From contig DIHE01000018.1 in NCBI GenBank assembly GCA_002420005.1, positions 1,927-65,926 of the forward strand: a stretch of DNA of 64,000 nucleotides, in the 5' to 3' direction. Under the pieces are notes generated by a model. That model was not told the origin of the DNA, ran no database searches, and worked only from the letters and a program-made list of their open reading frames with translations. Below, piece after piece: positions 8,611-16,061 of the stretch. This stretch comes from Holophagales bacterium UBA5704 (GTDB lineage: Bacteria; Acidobacteriota; Thermoanaerobaculia; Multivoradales; UBA5704). Position 1 is the first letter of the stretch, and each line of letters starts with the position of its first letter. Position numbers and translations under genes: made by a program.

Positions 8611-8647
8611 ATCCGACCCGAACCGCCCCGGCACGGTGCGACCATGT

Positions 8648-8761
8648 GCTCCTCGACCTCCTCCCCGCCGAGCCGACCGATCCGCCACCCTGGAAGCCCT
8701 CGGAAAGACCGTCGAAGGCCGCCTCGCCGAATGGGCGGCGTACGTCAGCCGCAGCTCGTAG
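8648..8761 (+). pseudogene. Duplicated 3' end of the second ArsA-type ATPase gene
   Basis: About 114 bp repeat the end of the gene at 7660-7773, including the terminal codons for AAYVSRSS and the TAG stop. There is a 6-bp deletion and a few substitutions. It has no start codon, ribosome site or P-loop and cannot encode a working protein. The same junction sequence (CGTCAGCCGCAGCTCGTAGG) recurs a third time at 12953. Confidence 0.85.
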
Positions 8762-8764
8762 GGC

Positions 8765-8963
8765 TCACACCCGCTGGATGAGCTGAATCGTGGCGATCGA
8801 CACGATCGGCACGAGCGTTGCGATGGCCAGGGCGATCAGCGCCGGCTTCCGGGTGGCGCCTCGCAGACTCGTCAGGGCGAGACCGATGGCGGTGAGGTCC
8901 GCGACGGTCCCGATCGCCATCAGGATCAAGGTCGGCAAGAGGACGAAGTTCACATAGAAGCTG
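8765..8963 (-). pseudogene. Truncated copy of the small membrane protein gene
   Basis: This stretch encodes the same 65 C-terminal residues (SFYVNFVLLPTLILMAIG through the IQLIQRV end) as the intact 98-residue gene at 12975-13271. The DNA differs at about 8 positions over 216 bp, and the amino-acid sequence is unchanged over that stretch. Homology stops abruptly at AGAAGCTG (8963), so the signal/TM1 part and start are lost. The upstream frame continues into unrelated sequence. The silent nature of the changes suggests that the copy was under selection until recently, or converted from the intact gene. Confidence 0.75.
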
Positions 8964-9041
8964 TCCCCACCCCGGCACACCGGAAGGCGCGAGATGAGCG
9001 ATGCGAACGCCCGGCCTGTGCCCAGGTGAATCCTGGGGCCA

Positions 9042-9075
9042 GCGCGCGGCGTTTTTCTGTCAACTTCCCTGTCAA
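9042..9075. repeat. Copy of the yefM-yoeB promoter segment
   Basis: A 34-bp stretch matches 16017-16050 at 31 of 34 positions, including two TTGACA hexamers 6 bp apart (minus strand). At 16 kb this segment is the putative promoter of the toxin-antitoxin pair. Here nothing recognisable as a TA gene follows, so it is probably a remnant. Just to the right, a doubled CATGCCGCCGA and the palindrome CCGACATGTCGG (to about 9112) are seen. The rest of 8964-9291 shows no gene. Confidence 0.5.
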
Positions 9076-9291
9076 GGCATGCCGCCGACATGCCGCCGAC
9101 ATGTCGGACTCCGGTTCCGGGCGTCCGTTCCCCTCCGTCCACCCTCCCGCTGCCTGGCAGGGAAGTTGCTTGGGTTGGAAAGAGCCGAGAAACCTTTGCG
9201 CCCATCGCGAGGGGAAAACCCGAGAGCTTCCACGGCGTCGAGATCGTCGTCTGACGATCCGGATCGCCGTCTCAACGTGGAGGAGGACCAA

Positions 9292-10506
9292 GTGACAGCG
9301 AGCCGGAAAGATCAGTTCGACACCATCGTGGTCGGCGGCGGTCCCATCGGACAGGCCGCCGCCTATTCCCTGAGCCGGCGCGGCGCCCGCACGCTGCTGC
9401 TGGAGCAGTTCAACTTCGGCAACCAGCTCGGCAGCTCGGCAGGGGTCTCGCGGCAGTTCCGCATTCCCTACCCCGAACGGTACATGGTGAAGCTGGTCAA
9501 GCAGTCCATCCCGTTCTGGGACGAGCTGCAATTGCGGACGCCGGTGCCGCTGATGAAAAAGGTGGGCACGCTCTGGTTCGGCGATCCCTCGGTGCACTCG
9601 ACCGAGGGCAACATCGGGCAGGCGGAAAAGGCGCTGAAGGCGGAGAATGTCCCCTACACCTCGCTCACCGCCAAAGACATCGAGCGCGAATACCACTTCC
9701 GCGATCTGCCCTCGACCTACACCGGCCTGTTCCAGGCCGACGGTGCGAGCATCGACCTCAAGGCCACCATCCAGACGCTGCTCGACTGGAACCGCGCCTC
9801 GCCCCTCGTCACCCTCCACGACGAGGCGCCGGTGACCGAGATCCGCTGGCGCGACGGCGCCTTCCGGGTGCGCACGCCGCTCGGCACCTTCGCCGGCAAG
9901 AAGCTGGTGCTGACCCCGGGCCCGTTCGCCAACAGCGTGTTCGGCCTGCTCGGCTTCCGCGTGGCGGCCACGTACTGGAACATGGCCTCGGCGTTCTACA
10001 AGAAGACCCGGCCCGACATCCAGTACCCCACCTGGTTCGTGTTCCAGAACCCCGTCGGCGCGAACGGAAACCAGTTCTATGGGTTTCCCGAGGTCGACTG
10101 GAACTACCCGGGCTACATCCGGGTGGCCTCGGACTTCGTCATGCAGCCGCTCGATTCGCCGGCCGGCCGCACGCTGGTGCCCAACCCGAAAGAGCTGGCG
10201 TTCACCGCCCAGTGGGTGCGCGATCACATGACGGGGCTGGAGCCGGTGCCGCAGTTCACGTCGACCTGCCTCGTCGCCCTGAGCAAGCTGGCGAACAAGG
10301 AGCTGATCGTCGACTTCGCGCCCGATCACGTCCCGCACCACGAGGACATCGTGGTGTACGCAACCGGCTGGGCGGGCAAGTTCGTCCCCCTGCTCGGGCA
10401 CATCCTGTCGGACCTCGCGCTCGACGGCAAAACGCCTTTCGACATCTCCCACTTCCAGATGGGCCGCGTGTACTTCCACAAGGCCGGCAAGGAGAAAAGC
10501 GCATGA
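9292..10506 (+). CDS. Sarcosine oxidase/SolA-like FAD-dependent amine oxidase
   Basis: This 404-residue DAO-family flavoprotein oxidises an amine or N-methyl amino acid with release of hydrogen peroxide. Its nearest recognised families are monomeric sarcosine oxidase and N-methyltryptophan oxidase. The FAD motif is TIVVGGGPIGQAAAYSL at residues 8-24, followed by GVSRQFRIPYPERYM, which aligns with the SRxxR region of MSOX. Cys in FTSTCLVALS aligns with the cysteine that binds FAD covalently in MSOX. The chosen GTG start at 9292 has GGAGGAGG 5 nt upstream; the long upstream open frame is non-coding. The stop overlaps the start of the next flavoprotein (ATGA), so the two are co-translated. A 72-bp piece of this gene is duplicated at 13372. 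Confidence 0.85.
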   Translation: MTASRKDQFDTIVVGGGPIGQAAAYSLSRRGARTLLLEQFNFGNQLGSSAGVSRQFRIPYPERYMVKLVKQSIPFWDELQLRTPVPLMKKVGTLWFGDPSVHSTEGNIGQAEKALKAENVPYTSLTAKDIEREYHFRDLPSTYTGLFQADGASIDLKATIQTLLDWNRASPLVTLHDEAPVTEIRWRDGAFRVRTPLGTFAGKKLVLTPGPFANSVFGLLGFRVAATYWNMASAFYKKTRPDIQYPTWFVFQNPVGANGNQFYGFPEVDWNYPGYIRVASDFVMQPLDSPAGRTLVPNPKELAFTAQWVRDHMTGLEPVPQFTSTCLVALSKLANKELIVDFAPDHVPHHEDIVVYATGWAGKFVPLLGHILSDLALDGKTPFDISHFQMGRVYFHKAGKEKSA

Positions 10507-12500
10507 AGGCCAAGACCTACTCCATTTTCGGCGCCGGTGCGGCCGGCCTTTATACCGCGTGGCGGCTCCTCAACGGCGAGACCCGGAGCGAGGCGGGGCG
10601 CAAGAAGCAGCTCACCCGCGGCGATGTCCTCGAGCTGTTCGAATGGGGCAACTACGACTTCACCGGCGAGAATCCCGAGCTGCGCGAGCCCGGCGCCCGC
10701 GTCTGCACCTGGCACTACAAGGACGATCCCGAGAACGCCTATCTCGAGGTGGGCGGCATGCGCTACAGCCGCTGGGACACGGACGCACCGAATGCCAACG
10801 ACGGCACGGCGCCGGGGCACCGCCTCGTCACCACCGTGATCTCGAAGCTCGGCCTCGACCCGTACGTGGTGCCGTTCAACGAGTCGGACAATCCGCTCTA
10901 TTACATGCGGTCGAAAAACTTCTACCTGAACGGCATCACGTCGCAGAGCCCGGCGCCGTACAGTGTCGATCACTATGGCGCCTCGGCGCCGCCCGACAAC
11001 GCCTTCGGCGTGCTCCAGAACCTGGCGCCGAAGACCGAGAGCACGTCGTTCACGCGCACGGAGTGGAACGAGTTCTACCGGCACGGCCGGATCGAGGCGG
11101 AGCTGCCCGCGAGCTCGATCTTTCAGAAAGGTGATCATCTCAAGGACATCGGGTATTGGAACCTGATGTACGACCAGCTCGGCGCCGAGGGGTACAACTA
11201 CGCCGCCGACGGGAACGGCTACTCCTCCAATGTCATCAACTGGAACGCGGCGGTGGCGTTCCAGTCCAACAACGAGTTCACACCGGGGACCAACTACAGC
11301 ACCATCACCACCGGATATTCGGGGATGTTCTCGGCCCTCTACAAGGCGGTGGTGGCGCTGGCCAAGAAGAAGGGCGTGCGCTTCAAATTCACGCCCAACA
11401 CGCGGCTCCAGTCGATCTACGTGCAGGACGGCGTCATCCACTACCGCCTCGCCACCCGCGAGCGTCCGTGGCAGGTGAGCGAGGTGGCCACCACCCAGGC
11501 GGCGTGGCTGGCCATGCCGCGGCACGCGATCGACCTGGTGGCCCAGGGCTCGCGCTACAGCTCGGCGGGCGACGTGCTGGATGTGCTCAACGCCCAGCGG
11601 GTGCGGCTCTATCTCGAAGCGGCGATCATGCAGCCCTCGTACAAGGTGGGCATGTTCTTCGACCAGCCCTGGTGGCTCACGGCGTCCTACCCGGCGCAGC
11701 TCACGGGGTACGTGGTGACGAACGAGGTCATCGAGGCGCTGGCGAAAGAGGGGTTCCCCAAGTCGCTGCGCAAGGTGCTGGCGTCGCCGTCGATCCTCGG
11801 CGTGGCGTTCTCGTCGGCGGAGAGCCTGGTGGGCGAAGTCGAGAAGCAGGCGCAAGAGCGCCTCTCGGTGAAGCACGAGCAGCAGCTTCTCGCCGCGGCG
11901 AGGCGGGACACGATCGGCCCGAGCATCACCGATACGCCGATCCGCATGGCGGTCTATTTCGGCGACAACGCGCGGTCGCACAAGCCGGGTGAAAAGCCGG
12001 TGTACGGCATCCTCGCCAGCTACGACGACGAGACCTTCGTCTCGTTCTGGCGGGAGCTGGAGCTCGGCCCCAACCGCGAGCGCCGGATCCCGCTTTCCGA
12101 GGACACCCAGACGCTCGACGGGCCGCGCAAGGTGCCGGCGGCCATGGTGAAGATGCTGCGGCGCCAGTTGGCCGAGATGCACTTCGGGCCGAGCTCCGAC
12201 TACAGCCAGGTGCCCGAGCCGGTCGAGGCGCGCTACATGGACTGGTCGCTGCCGCCGTTCAACGCCGGGTACCACGCCTGGGCGGCGCACTACGACATCG
12301 CCGACGTGCAGCAGAAGATCCGCAAGCCTTCGCAGCTCGTCGAAGGTGCCGAGGCCGATATCTTCATCGTCGGCGAGGCGTACTCCAACGACCAGGCGTG
12401 GGTGGAGGGGGCCTATTGCACGGCGGAGTCGGTGCTGAACGACTTCTTCGACATCGAGCCGCTCATCGACAACACCCACTATCCCTTCATCTGCCGCTGA
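10503..12500 (+). CDS. Flavin amine oxidase family, L-amino-acid oxidase/monooxygenase-like
   Basis: This 665-residue FAD enzyme has an N-terminal dinucleotide motif SIFGAGAAGLYTAWRLL and the substrate-side signature YLEVGGMRYSRWD, equivalent to the ExGGxRxP motif of amine oxidases. A C-terminal WVEGAYCTAESVLNDFF occupies the place of the conserved flavin-binding end motif. Length and layout recall the long L-amino-acid oxidases and tryptophan or phenylalanine 2-monooxygenases rather than polyamine oxidases. The substrate cannot be read from sequence. It overlaps the previous flavoprotein gene by 4 nt (ATGA), so an N-demethylation step followed by alpha-amino oxidation of the same compound is an attractive but unproven idea. 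No signal peptide is seen. Confidence 0.8.
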   Translation: MKAKTYSIFGAGAAGLYTAWRLLNGETRSEAGRKKQLTRGDVLELFEWGNYDFTGENPELREPGARVCTWHYKDDPENAYLEVGGMRYSRWDTDAPNANDGTAPGHRLVTTVISKLGLDPYVVPFNESDNPLYYMRSKNFYLNGITSQSPAPYSVDHYGASAPPDNAFGVLQNLAPKTESTSFTRTEWNEFYRHGRIEAELPASSIFQKGDHLKDIGYWNLMYDQLGAEGYNYAADGNGYSSNVINWNAAVAFQSNNEFTPGTNYSTITTGYSGMFSALYKAVVALAKKKGVRFKFTPNTRLQSIYVQDGVIHYRLATRERPWQVSEVATTQAAWLAMPRHAIDLVAQGSRYSSAGDVLDVLNAQRVRLYLEAAIMQPSYKVGMFFDQPWWLTASYPAQLTGYVVTNEVIEALAKEGFPKSLRKVLASPSILGVAFSSAESLVGEVEKQAQERLSVKHEQQLLAAARRDTIGPSITDTPIRMAVYFGDNARSHKPGEKPVYGILASYDDETFVSFWRELELGPNRERRIPLSEDTQTLDGPRKVPAAMVKMLRRQLAEMHFGPSSDYSQVPEPVEARYMDWSLPPFNAGYHAWAAHYDIADVQQKIRKPSQLVEGAEADIFIVGEAYSNDQAWVEGAYCTAESVLNDFFDIEPLIDNTHYPFICR

Positions 12501-12519
12501 TCCCCCGCCGGGGACGAAG

Positions 12520-12545
12520 GCCGCCGGGCTGCCGGGCTCGGCGGC
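12520..12545 (+). terminator. Hairpin after the flavoprotein operon
   Basis: GCCGCCGGGC and GCTCGGCGGC can form a 10-bp stem (one G-T pair) with a 6-nt loop, 20 bp past the oxidase stop. No T-run follows, so termination is plausible but not assured. A TATACT (12554-12559) just beyond could serve the next gene. Confidence 0.35.
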
Positions 12546-12612
12546 CGCACCGCTATACTGCATCGCCACGGTGATCACCATGGGTCCACAGATGTCCGCC
12601 CGGAGTACGGCC

Positions 12613-12951
12613 ATGAACAGCATGTCCTACAAGGGATACACGGCCCGGGTCGAGTTTGACGAGCGAGATGGCATCTTCGTCGGGCGCCTTCTCGGCATCC
12701 GCAGCATCATCAGCTTTCATGGCGAGACGGTCGCCGAGCTGCGGGCGGAGATGGCGAGCGCCGTCGACGACTACCTGGCCGATTGCGAGGCACAGGGCCT
12801 CAAGCCCGAGAAGCCGGCCTCGGGCAAGCTCCTCCTTCGGGTCCCCCCCGAGATTCACGGAAAGGCCCTGGTGGTCGCTCAGGCGGCAGGAAAGAGCCTC
12901 AATCAATGGGCCACCGAGGTGCTTCAACGGGCTGTGCAGACAAGCGGCTGA
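12613..12951 (+). CDS. Orphan HicB-family antitoxin
   Basis: This 112-residue protein has the HicB layout. The N-terminal degenerate RNase H-like fold (YTARVEFDERDGIFVGRLLG, then HGETVAELRAEMASAVDDYL) is about residues 4-60, and a C-terminal ribbon-helix-helix segment (GKSLNQWATEVLQRAV) binds DNA. In toxin-antitoxin pairs it would neutralise the mRNA-cleaving HicA, but there is no room for a hicA gene on either side. It may be a solitary regulator. MNSMSYKGY was chosen as start; a start four codons later (MSYKGY) is equally plausible and no strong ribosome site decides. The gene ends exactly where a duplicated segment begins (12953). Confidence 0.75.
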   Translation: MNSMSYKGYTARVEFDERDGIFVGRLLGIRSIISFHGETVAELRAEMASAVDDYLADCEAQGLKPEKPASGKLLLRVPPEIHGKALVVAQAAGKSLNQWATEVLQRAVQTSG

Positions 12952-12974
12952 GCGTCAGCCGCAGCTCGTAGGGC

Positions 12975-13271
12975 TCACACCCGCTGGATGAGCTGAATCG
13001 TCGCGATCGACACGATCGGCACGAGCGTGGCGATGGCCAGGGCGATCAGCGCCGGCTTCCGGGTGGCGCCCCGCAGGCTCGTCAGGGCGAGGCCGATGGC
13101 GGTGAGGTCGGCGACGGTCCCGATCGCCATCAGGATCAGGGTCGGCAAGAGGACGAAGTTCACGTAGAAGCTGGTCGGCTCCTCATAAACCGCCGCGGCG
13201 CCGAGGAAGCAGACGCCTCCGAACGCCGCCGCCAGCAACGCCACGACGATTTTCCGCGGATGTTGGGGCAT
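12975..13271 (-). CDS. Small membrane protein, unknown function (intact copy)
   Basis: This 98-residue protein has about three hydrophobic segments: residues 8-28 (VVALLAAAFGGVCFLG), 35-58 (FVLLPTLILMAIG) and 74-94 (ALIALAIATLVPIV). A GGGAGA ribosome site precedes the ATG. Its last 65 codons are duplicated as a truncated copy at 8765-8963 with only silent differences. I know of no characterised relative. It lies antisense between the orphan hicB and the GH172-like gene, and its surroundings on both sides are duplicated from the ArsA-flavoprotein region. Confidence 0.6.
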   Translation of the reverse strand: MPQHPRKIVVALLAAAFGGVCFLGAAAVYEEPTSFYVNFVLLPTLILMAIGTVADLTAIGLALTSLRGATRKPALIALAIATLVPIVSIATIQLIQRV

Positions 13272-13371
13272 GGGATCTCCCTTCTTGTCTCGCTACAGAG
13301 AGTAGACTTGGGGCATGGAAGACGCAAGAGCAGACGCTCTCCTGGCCGACCTCGAGCTGACGAGACAGGCG

Positions 13372-13443
13372 CGCTCTGGTTCGGCGATCCCTCGGTGCAA
13401 TCGACCGAGGGCAACAACGGGCAGGCGGAAAAGGCGTTGAAGG
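13372..13443 (+). pseudogene. 72-bp fragment of the sarcosine-oxidase-like gene
   Basis: This stretch repeats 9569-9640 (coding for TLWFGDPSVHSTEGN and following residues) with about four substitutions. It ends just before the signal peptide of the GH172-like protein and is in frame with it, so the duplicated piece now forms the leader or 5' region of another gene. Confidence 0.8.
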
Positions 13444-13445
13444 AG

Positions 13446-15515
13446 GTGCCCGAGTCCGCCCGAACACGCCGCGGTTCCCTCAGGGCGATCGCGGGGCTCC
13501 TCGCCGCCCTCGTTTCCGGCTCCACCGCTGCGGCGCCGCCGCCTTGGGAGGCGTGGCTCGATCCGCGCGAGATGCCGCGGTTGCCGGCCGGTGACCAGGT
13601 GCTCCTGCGCAGCAGCCACTGCCCGGACGGCTGCCGTTTCGACCGCACCTCGGAGGGCGACACCCGTTTTCTCCGCAGCGAGAACGGCGAGGCGGTGATC
13701 TTCGAGGAGGCGGGAGCGGGGGCCGTGGTGCGGATCTGGATGACCCAGGGACCGGGTGTCTCGGCGCCGCTGGATCCCGCGATCCGTCTCCGCGTGCGGC
13801 TCGACGGGGAGGCCGTGCCGCGGATCGACCTGCCGCTCCCCGCGCTGTTCGACGGCTCGACGCCCCCGTTCACACCGCCGCTCGCCTTCGACCGCCGGAC
13901 GTCGAGCGGCGGCAACGTCAGCTACGTGCCGATTCCCTACCGCCGCGGTTGCACGATCTCGCTCGTCGGCGCCGAGCGGGAGCGCCTGTGGTTCCAGTTC
14001 AGCTTCCACCGGCTGGCGCAGCCGGATGGCATCGCGACCTTCACCGGCCGGGAGGATCTGTCCGCCGCGCGCGCTCTCCTCGGCCGGGCGGGGAGCGATC
14101 CGTGGCCGGAAAGCCTCCCTCGGACGCGCACAGGGACGGCGTTCCTCGCGCCCGGCGCAACCGTGCGGCTGGACGGCGTCACGGGGGCCGGGGCGCTGCG
14201 CCGGCTGCGCCTGCGCACGAGCGAGCGGGGGATGGAGCGGCTGCGCCTCCGGCTGACGTTCGACGGCGCGCTGCGCGTGGACGTCCCGCTCGCCGATTTC
14301 TTCGCCGCCCGGCGCGCCTCGGTCGCGCCGCGCGCACTGCTGCTCGGTCGCGACGCGGAGGGCTTTCTCTACTCGTACATCCCCATGCCGTTCTTCGCCG
14401 GTGCCACGGTCGAGCTGCTGGATGCCGGAGCACCGGGAGCGCAGACGGCACGGGTCGACTGGCAGCTCGGCTGGAGCGCGGAGGCTCCCGCCGCGGACAG
14501 CGGGCTTTTCGGGGCCGTGTCGCGGGTGGAAGGGGAGCATGCGCCCGCGCGCGACCTGCCGCTTCTCGCCCTCCAGGGCCGCGGCAAGTGGCTCGGGCTG
14601 TGGGCGGAGATCGGCAGCGTGCGCACCCTGTCGCGCGAGATTCTGGAGGGCGACGAGCGCGTCTTCCTCGACGGCTCCCGCCATCCCGGAATCTACGGCA
14701 CCGGCGTCGAGGACCTGTTCAACGGCGGGTTCTATTTCGACCAGGGACCGTTCGCCTTGCCGTTCCATGGCGCTCCGGCGCATCGGATCACGGCGGCCGG
14801 CGAGGACGTCACCGCGGCTTATCGACTGTTCCTTTCCGATGCGATCCCCTTTCGCAGCGCTCTGCGCGCCCGGCTCGAAGCCGGCCCGACCGGCAATCTG
14901 CCGCTGCGGGCGCGGACGGTCGCCTGGTATTACTCCCGGCCGGGGCCGGCGCTCGTCCCGGCCGACCGGCTCGATCTCGCGGAGGAGACCTCGCGGCGAG
15001 AGCACGCCTACGAGACCACCGCGTCCGGAGCGGCTTGTGTGGCGTTCACCTCCCGGTTCGAAGGAGGTCCGCTCGTCGCGCCGGAGGAGCCGGCCACGTC
15101 CTGCGGCTTCCCGGCCTTGGGAGGTGGCGAGCGCTTCGTCTTGCACCGGCCCTCGTCCAAGGGTGCGGTGCGGCTGCGCCGCCGGCTCGACGCCCTCACT
15201 GCGAACCCGGCGGCGGACGTCTACGTGAACGGCGTCTGGGCCGGTGTGTTTCCGTTTCAGGAAGCGAACCCGTTCCGGCGGTTGCGCGAGGTGGACCTGG
15301 ACCTGGCGCCGGCCGCGGTGGGGCCGCAGCCGGAGTTGCGGTTCGAGGTGGTGCCGCGGCCCGGTGCGCCGGGGGAGGCTCACACGGCGATCACCTATGA
15401 GCTGTGGGCGGCTCCGTCGTCCTCGGAGGCCGGCCGCGAGGTGCCGCTCAACGCAATGGAGGCCGGGTCGCCGCCGTGCTCTACTCGTAGTGGGTCCACA
15501 GGCGGAGCACCTTGA
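13446..15515 (+). CDS. Secreted GH172/DUF2961-like protein
   Basis: This protein of about 689 residues has a signal peptide (RAIAGLLAALVSGSTAAA) and two jelly-roll-like halves. Motifs recall the DUF2961/GH172 family, which includes enzymes acting on D-fructo- and D-arabinofuranosides: a VPIPYRRG strand, VDVPLADFF, YIPMPFFAG and GTGVEDLFNGGFYFD, the last matching the family's GTGTEDYF signature. The start is uncertain. A GTG at 13446 directly precedes the signal peptide but has poor ribosome-site spacing, and the frame is open back to 13260 through duplicated sequence. The final 35 bp overlap the convergent yoeB gene, and the C-terminal residues after about 675 look like read-through sequence. 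Confidence 0.65.
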   Translation: MPESARTRRGSLRAIAGLLAALVSGSTAAAPPPWEAWLDPREMPRLPAGDQVLLRSSHCPDGCRFDRTSEGDTRFLRSENGEAVIFEEAGAGAVVRIWMTQGPGVSAPLDPAIRLRVRLDGEAVPRIDLPLPALFDGSTPPFTPPLAFDRRTSSGGNVSYVPIPYRRGCTISLVGAERERLWFQFSFHRLAQPDGIATFTGREDLSAARALLGRAGSDPWPESLPRTRTGTAFLAPGATVRLDGVTGAGALRRLRLRTSERGMERLRLRLTFDGALRVDVPLADFFAARRASVAPRALLLGRDAEGFLYSYIPMPFFAGATVELLDAGAPGAQTARVDWQLGWSAEAPAADSGLFGAVSRVEGEHAPARDLPLLALQGRGKWLGLWAEIGSVRTLSREILEGDERVFLDGSRHPGIYGTGVEDLFNGGFYFDQGPFALPFHGAPAHRITAAGEDVTAAYRLFLSDAIPFRSALRARLEAGPTGNLPLRARTVAWYYSRPGPALVPADRLDLAEETSRREHAYETTASGAACVAFTSRFEGGPLVAPEEPATSCGFPALGGGERFVLHRPSSKGAVRLRRRLDALTANPAADVYVNGVWAGVFPFQEANPFRRLREVDLDLAPAAVGPQPELRFEVVPRPGAPGEAHTAITYELWAAPSSSEAGREVPLNAMEAGSPPCSTRSGSTGGAP

Positions 15516-15744
15516 CGATCCCCTCCTCGTCGAGCACCTGGTACACAAGGCGATGTTGGATGTTGATGCGCCGCGAGCAGGCGCCGGCCAGGTCGCCGAG
15601 GAGCTTTTCGAAGGGTGGCGGCGTTCTGTACGGGTCCTCGGCCAGGAGGTCGAGCAACACCTGCGCTCTCGGCTTCAGGCCTGCGGCGGCGAGGTTCTTG
15701 GCGTCTTTCTTCGCTTGCTTCGTGAAGACGAGCCGCCACGTCAC
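15481..15744 (-). CDS. yoeB: YoeB/Txe-family mRNA interferase toxin
   Basis: This 87-residue RelE-superfamily toxin cleaves mRNA on the ribosome. The start (VTWRLVFTKQAKKDAKNL), PFEKLLGDLAGACSRRIN and the C-terminal HRLVYQVLDEEG...LRLWTHYE match the Txe/YoeB family, including the terminal HY pair implicated in catalysis. Translation begins at GTG in GTGA, overlapping the stop of the antitoxin, so antitoxin is made first and the two are coupled. An upstream in-frame start would place 7 odd residues before it and was rejected. It converges on the GH172-like gene with a 35-bp overlap. Confidence 0.92.
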   Translation of the reverse strand: MTWRLVFTKQAKKDAKNLAAAGLKPRAQVLLDLLAEDPYRTPPPFEKLLGDLAGACSRRINIQHRLVYQVLDEEGIVKVLRLWTHYE

Positions 15745-15983
15745 CAGTCGAGCTCCTCGGTGCATTCTTCAACGGGTGTCCTCATCCCTTCGAGGATGGA
15801 CTCCCGCATGTGCGGTACCGAGAGGAGGTGGAGGGTCTCCTGGACGGCGCGCCAGTCCTCCGCGGCAACCAGGACGGCGCTGCCGCGCTTGCCGGTGATC
15901 TGCACAGGCTCGCGCGAGTCGGCCACGTCATTCAGCAGCTTGTAGAGCGACTTGCGCGCTTCCGTGGCAGTGATCGTCGTCAT
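15741..15983 (-). CDS. yefM: YefM/Phd-family antitoxin
   Basis: This 80-residue antitoxin has an N-terminal Phd/YefM dimerisation and DNA-binding domain (ITATEARKSLYKLLNDV, EPVQITGKRGSAVLVA, then EDWRAVQETLHLL). The acidic C-terminal tail (ESILEGMRTPVEECTEELDW) should wrap the toxin. It is the first gene of the pair and overlaps the toxin start by 4 nt. An upstream palindrome pair with a GTAC core matches the way YefM-YoeB complexes repress their own promoters. Confidence 0.92.
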   Translation of the reverse strand: MTTITATEARKSLYKLLNDVADSREPVQITGKRGSAVLVAAEDWRAVQETLHLLSVPHMRESILEGMRTPVEECTEELDW

Positions 15984-15999
15984 TGGCAGTCCCCAGTGT

Positions 16000-16050
16000 C
16001 GTACGGGAAAGCGTACGCGCGCGGCGTTCTTCTGTCAACGTGCCTGTCAA
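16000..16050 (-). promoter_or_regulatory. yefM-yoeB promoter with GTAC-core operator
   Basis: On the minus strand there are two TTGACA hexamers (16050-16045 and 16038-16033). The nearer one lies 17 bp from TACGCT (16015-16010), a weak -10. Overlapping the -10 is CGTACG-GGAAAG-CGTACG (16000-16017), two self-complementary hexamers 12 bp apart, 17 bp before the antitoxin ATG. The E. coli yefM operator uses palindromes with a TGTACA core, so this is a plausible autoregulatory site. The right part of this segment is duplicated at 9042. Confidence 0.6.
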
Positions 16051-16061
16051 CGGCGGACCTC

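Noticed and set aside
8611..9291. A 146-residue minus-strand gene at 8765-9205 and leader codons of the sarcosine-oxidase-like gene from 9001
   Set aside because: The first is a truncated copy joined to unrelated sequence; the second has no ribosome site, while GGAGGAGG precedes the GTG at 9292.
7660..13443. Insertion sequence or transposon as the cause of the repeats
   Set aside because: No transposase frame, terminal inverted repeats or target-site duplications could be seen at the repeat borders.
13260..13445. The upstream part of the GH172-like frame as coding
   Set aside because: It runs antisense through the start of the small membrane gene and through duplicated oxidase sequence, and lies before the signal peptide; kept only as a start uncertainty.
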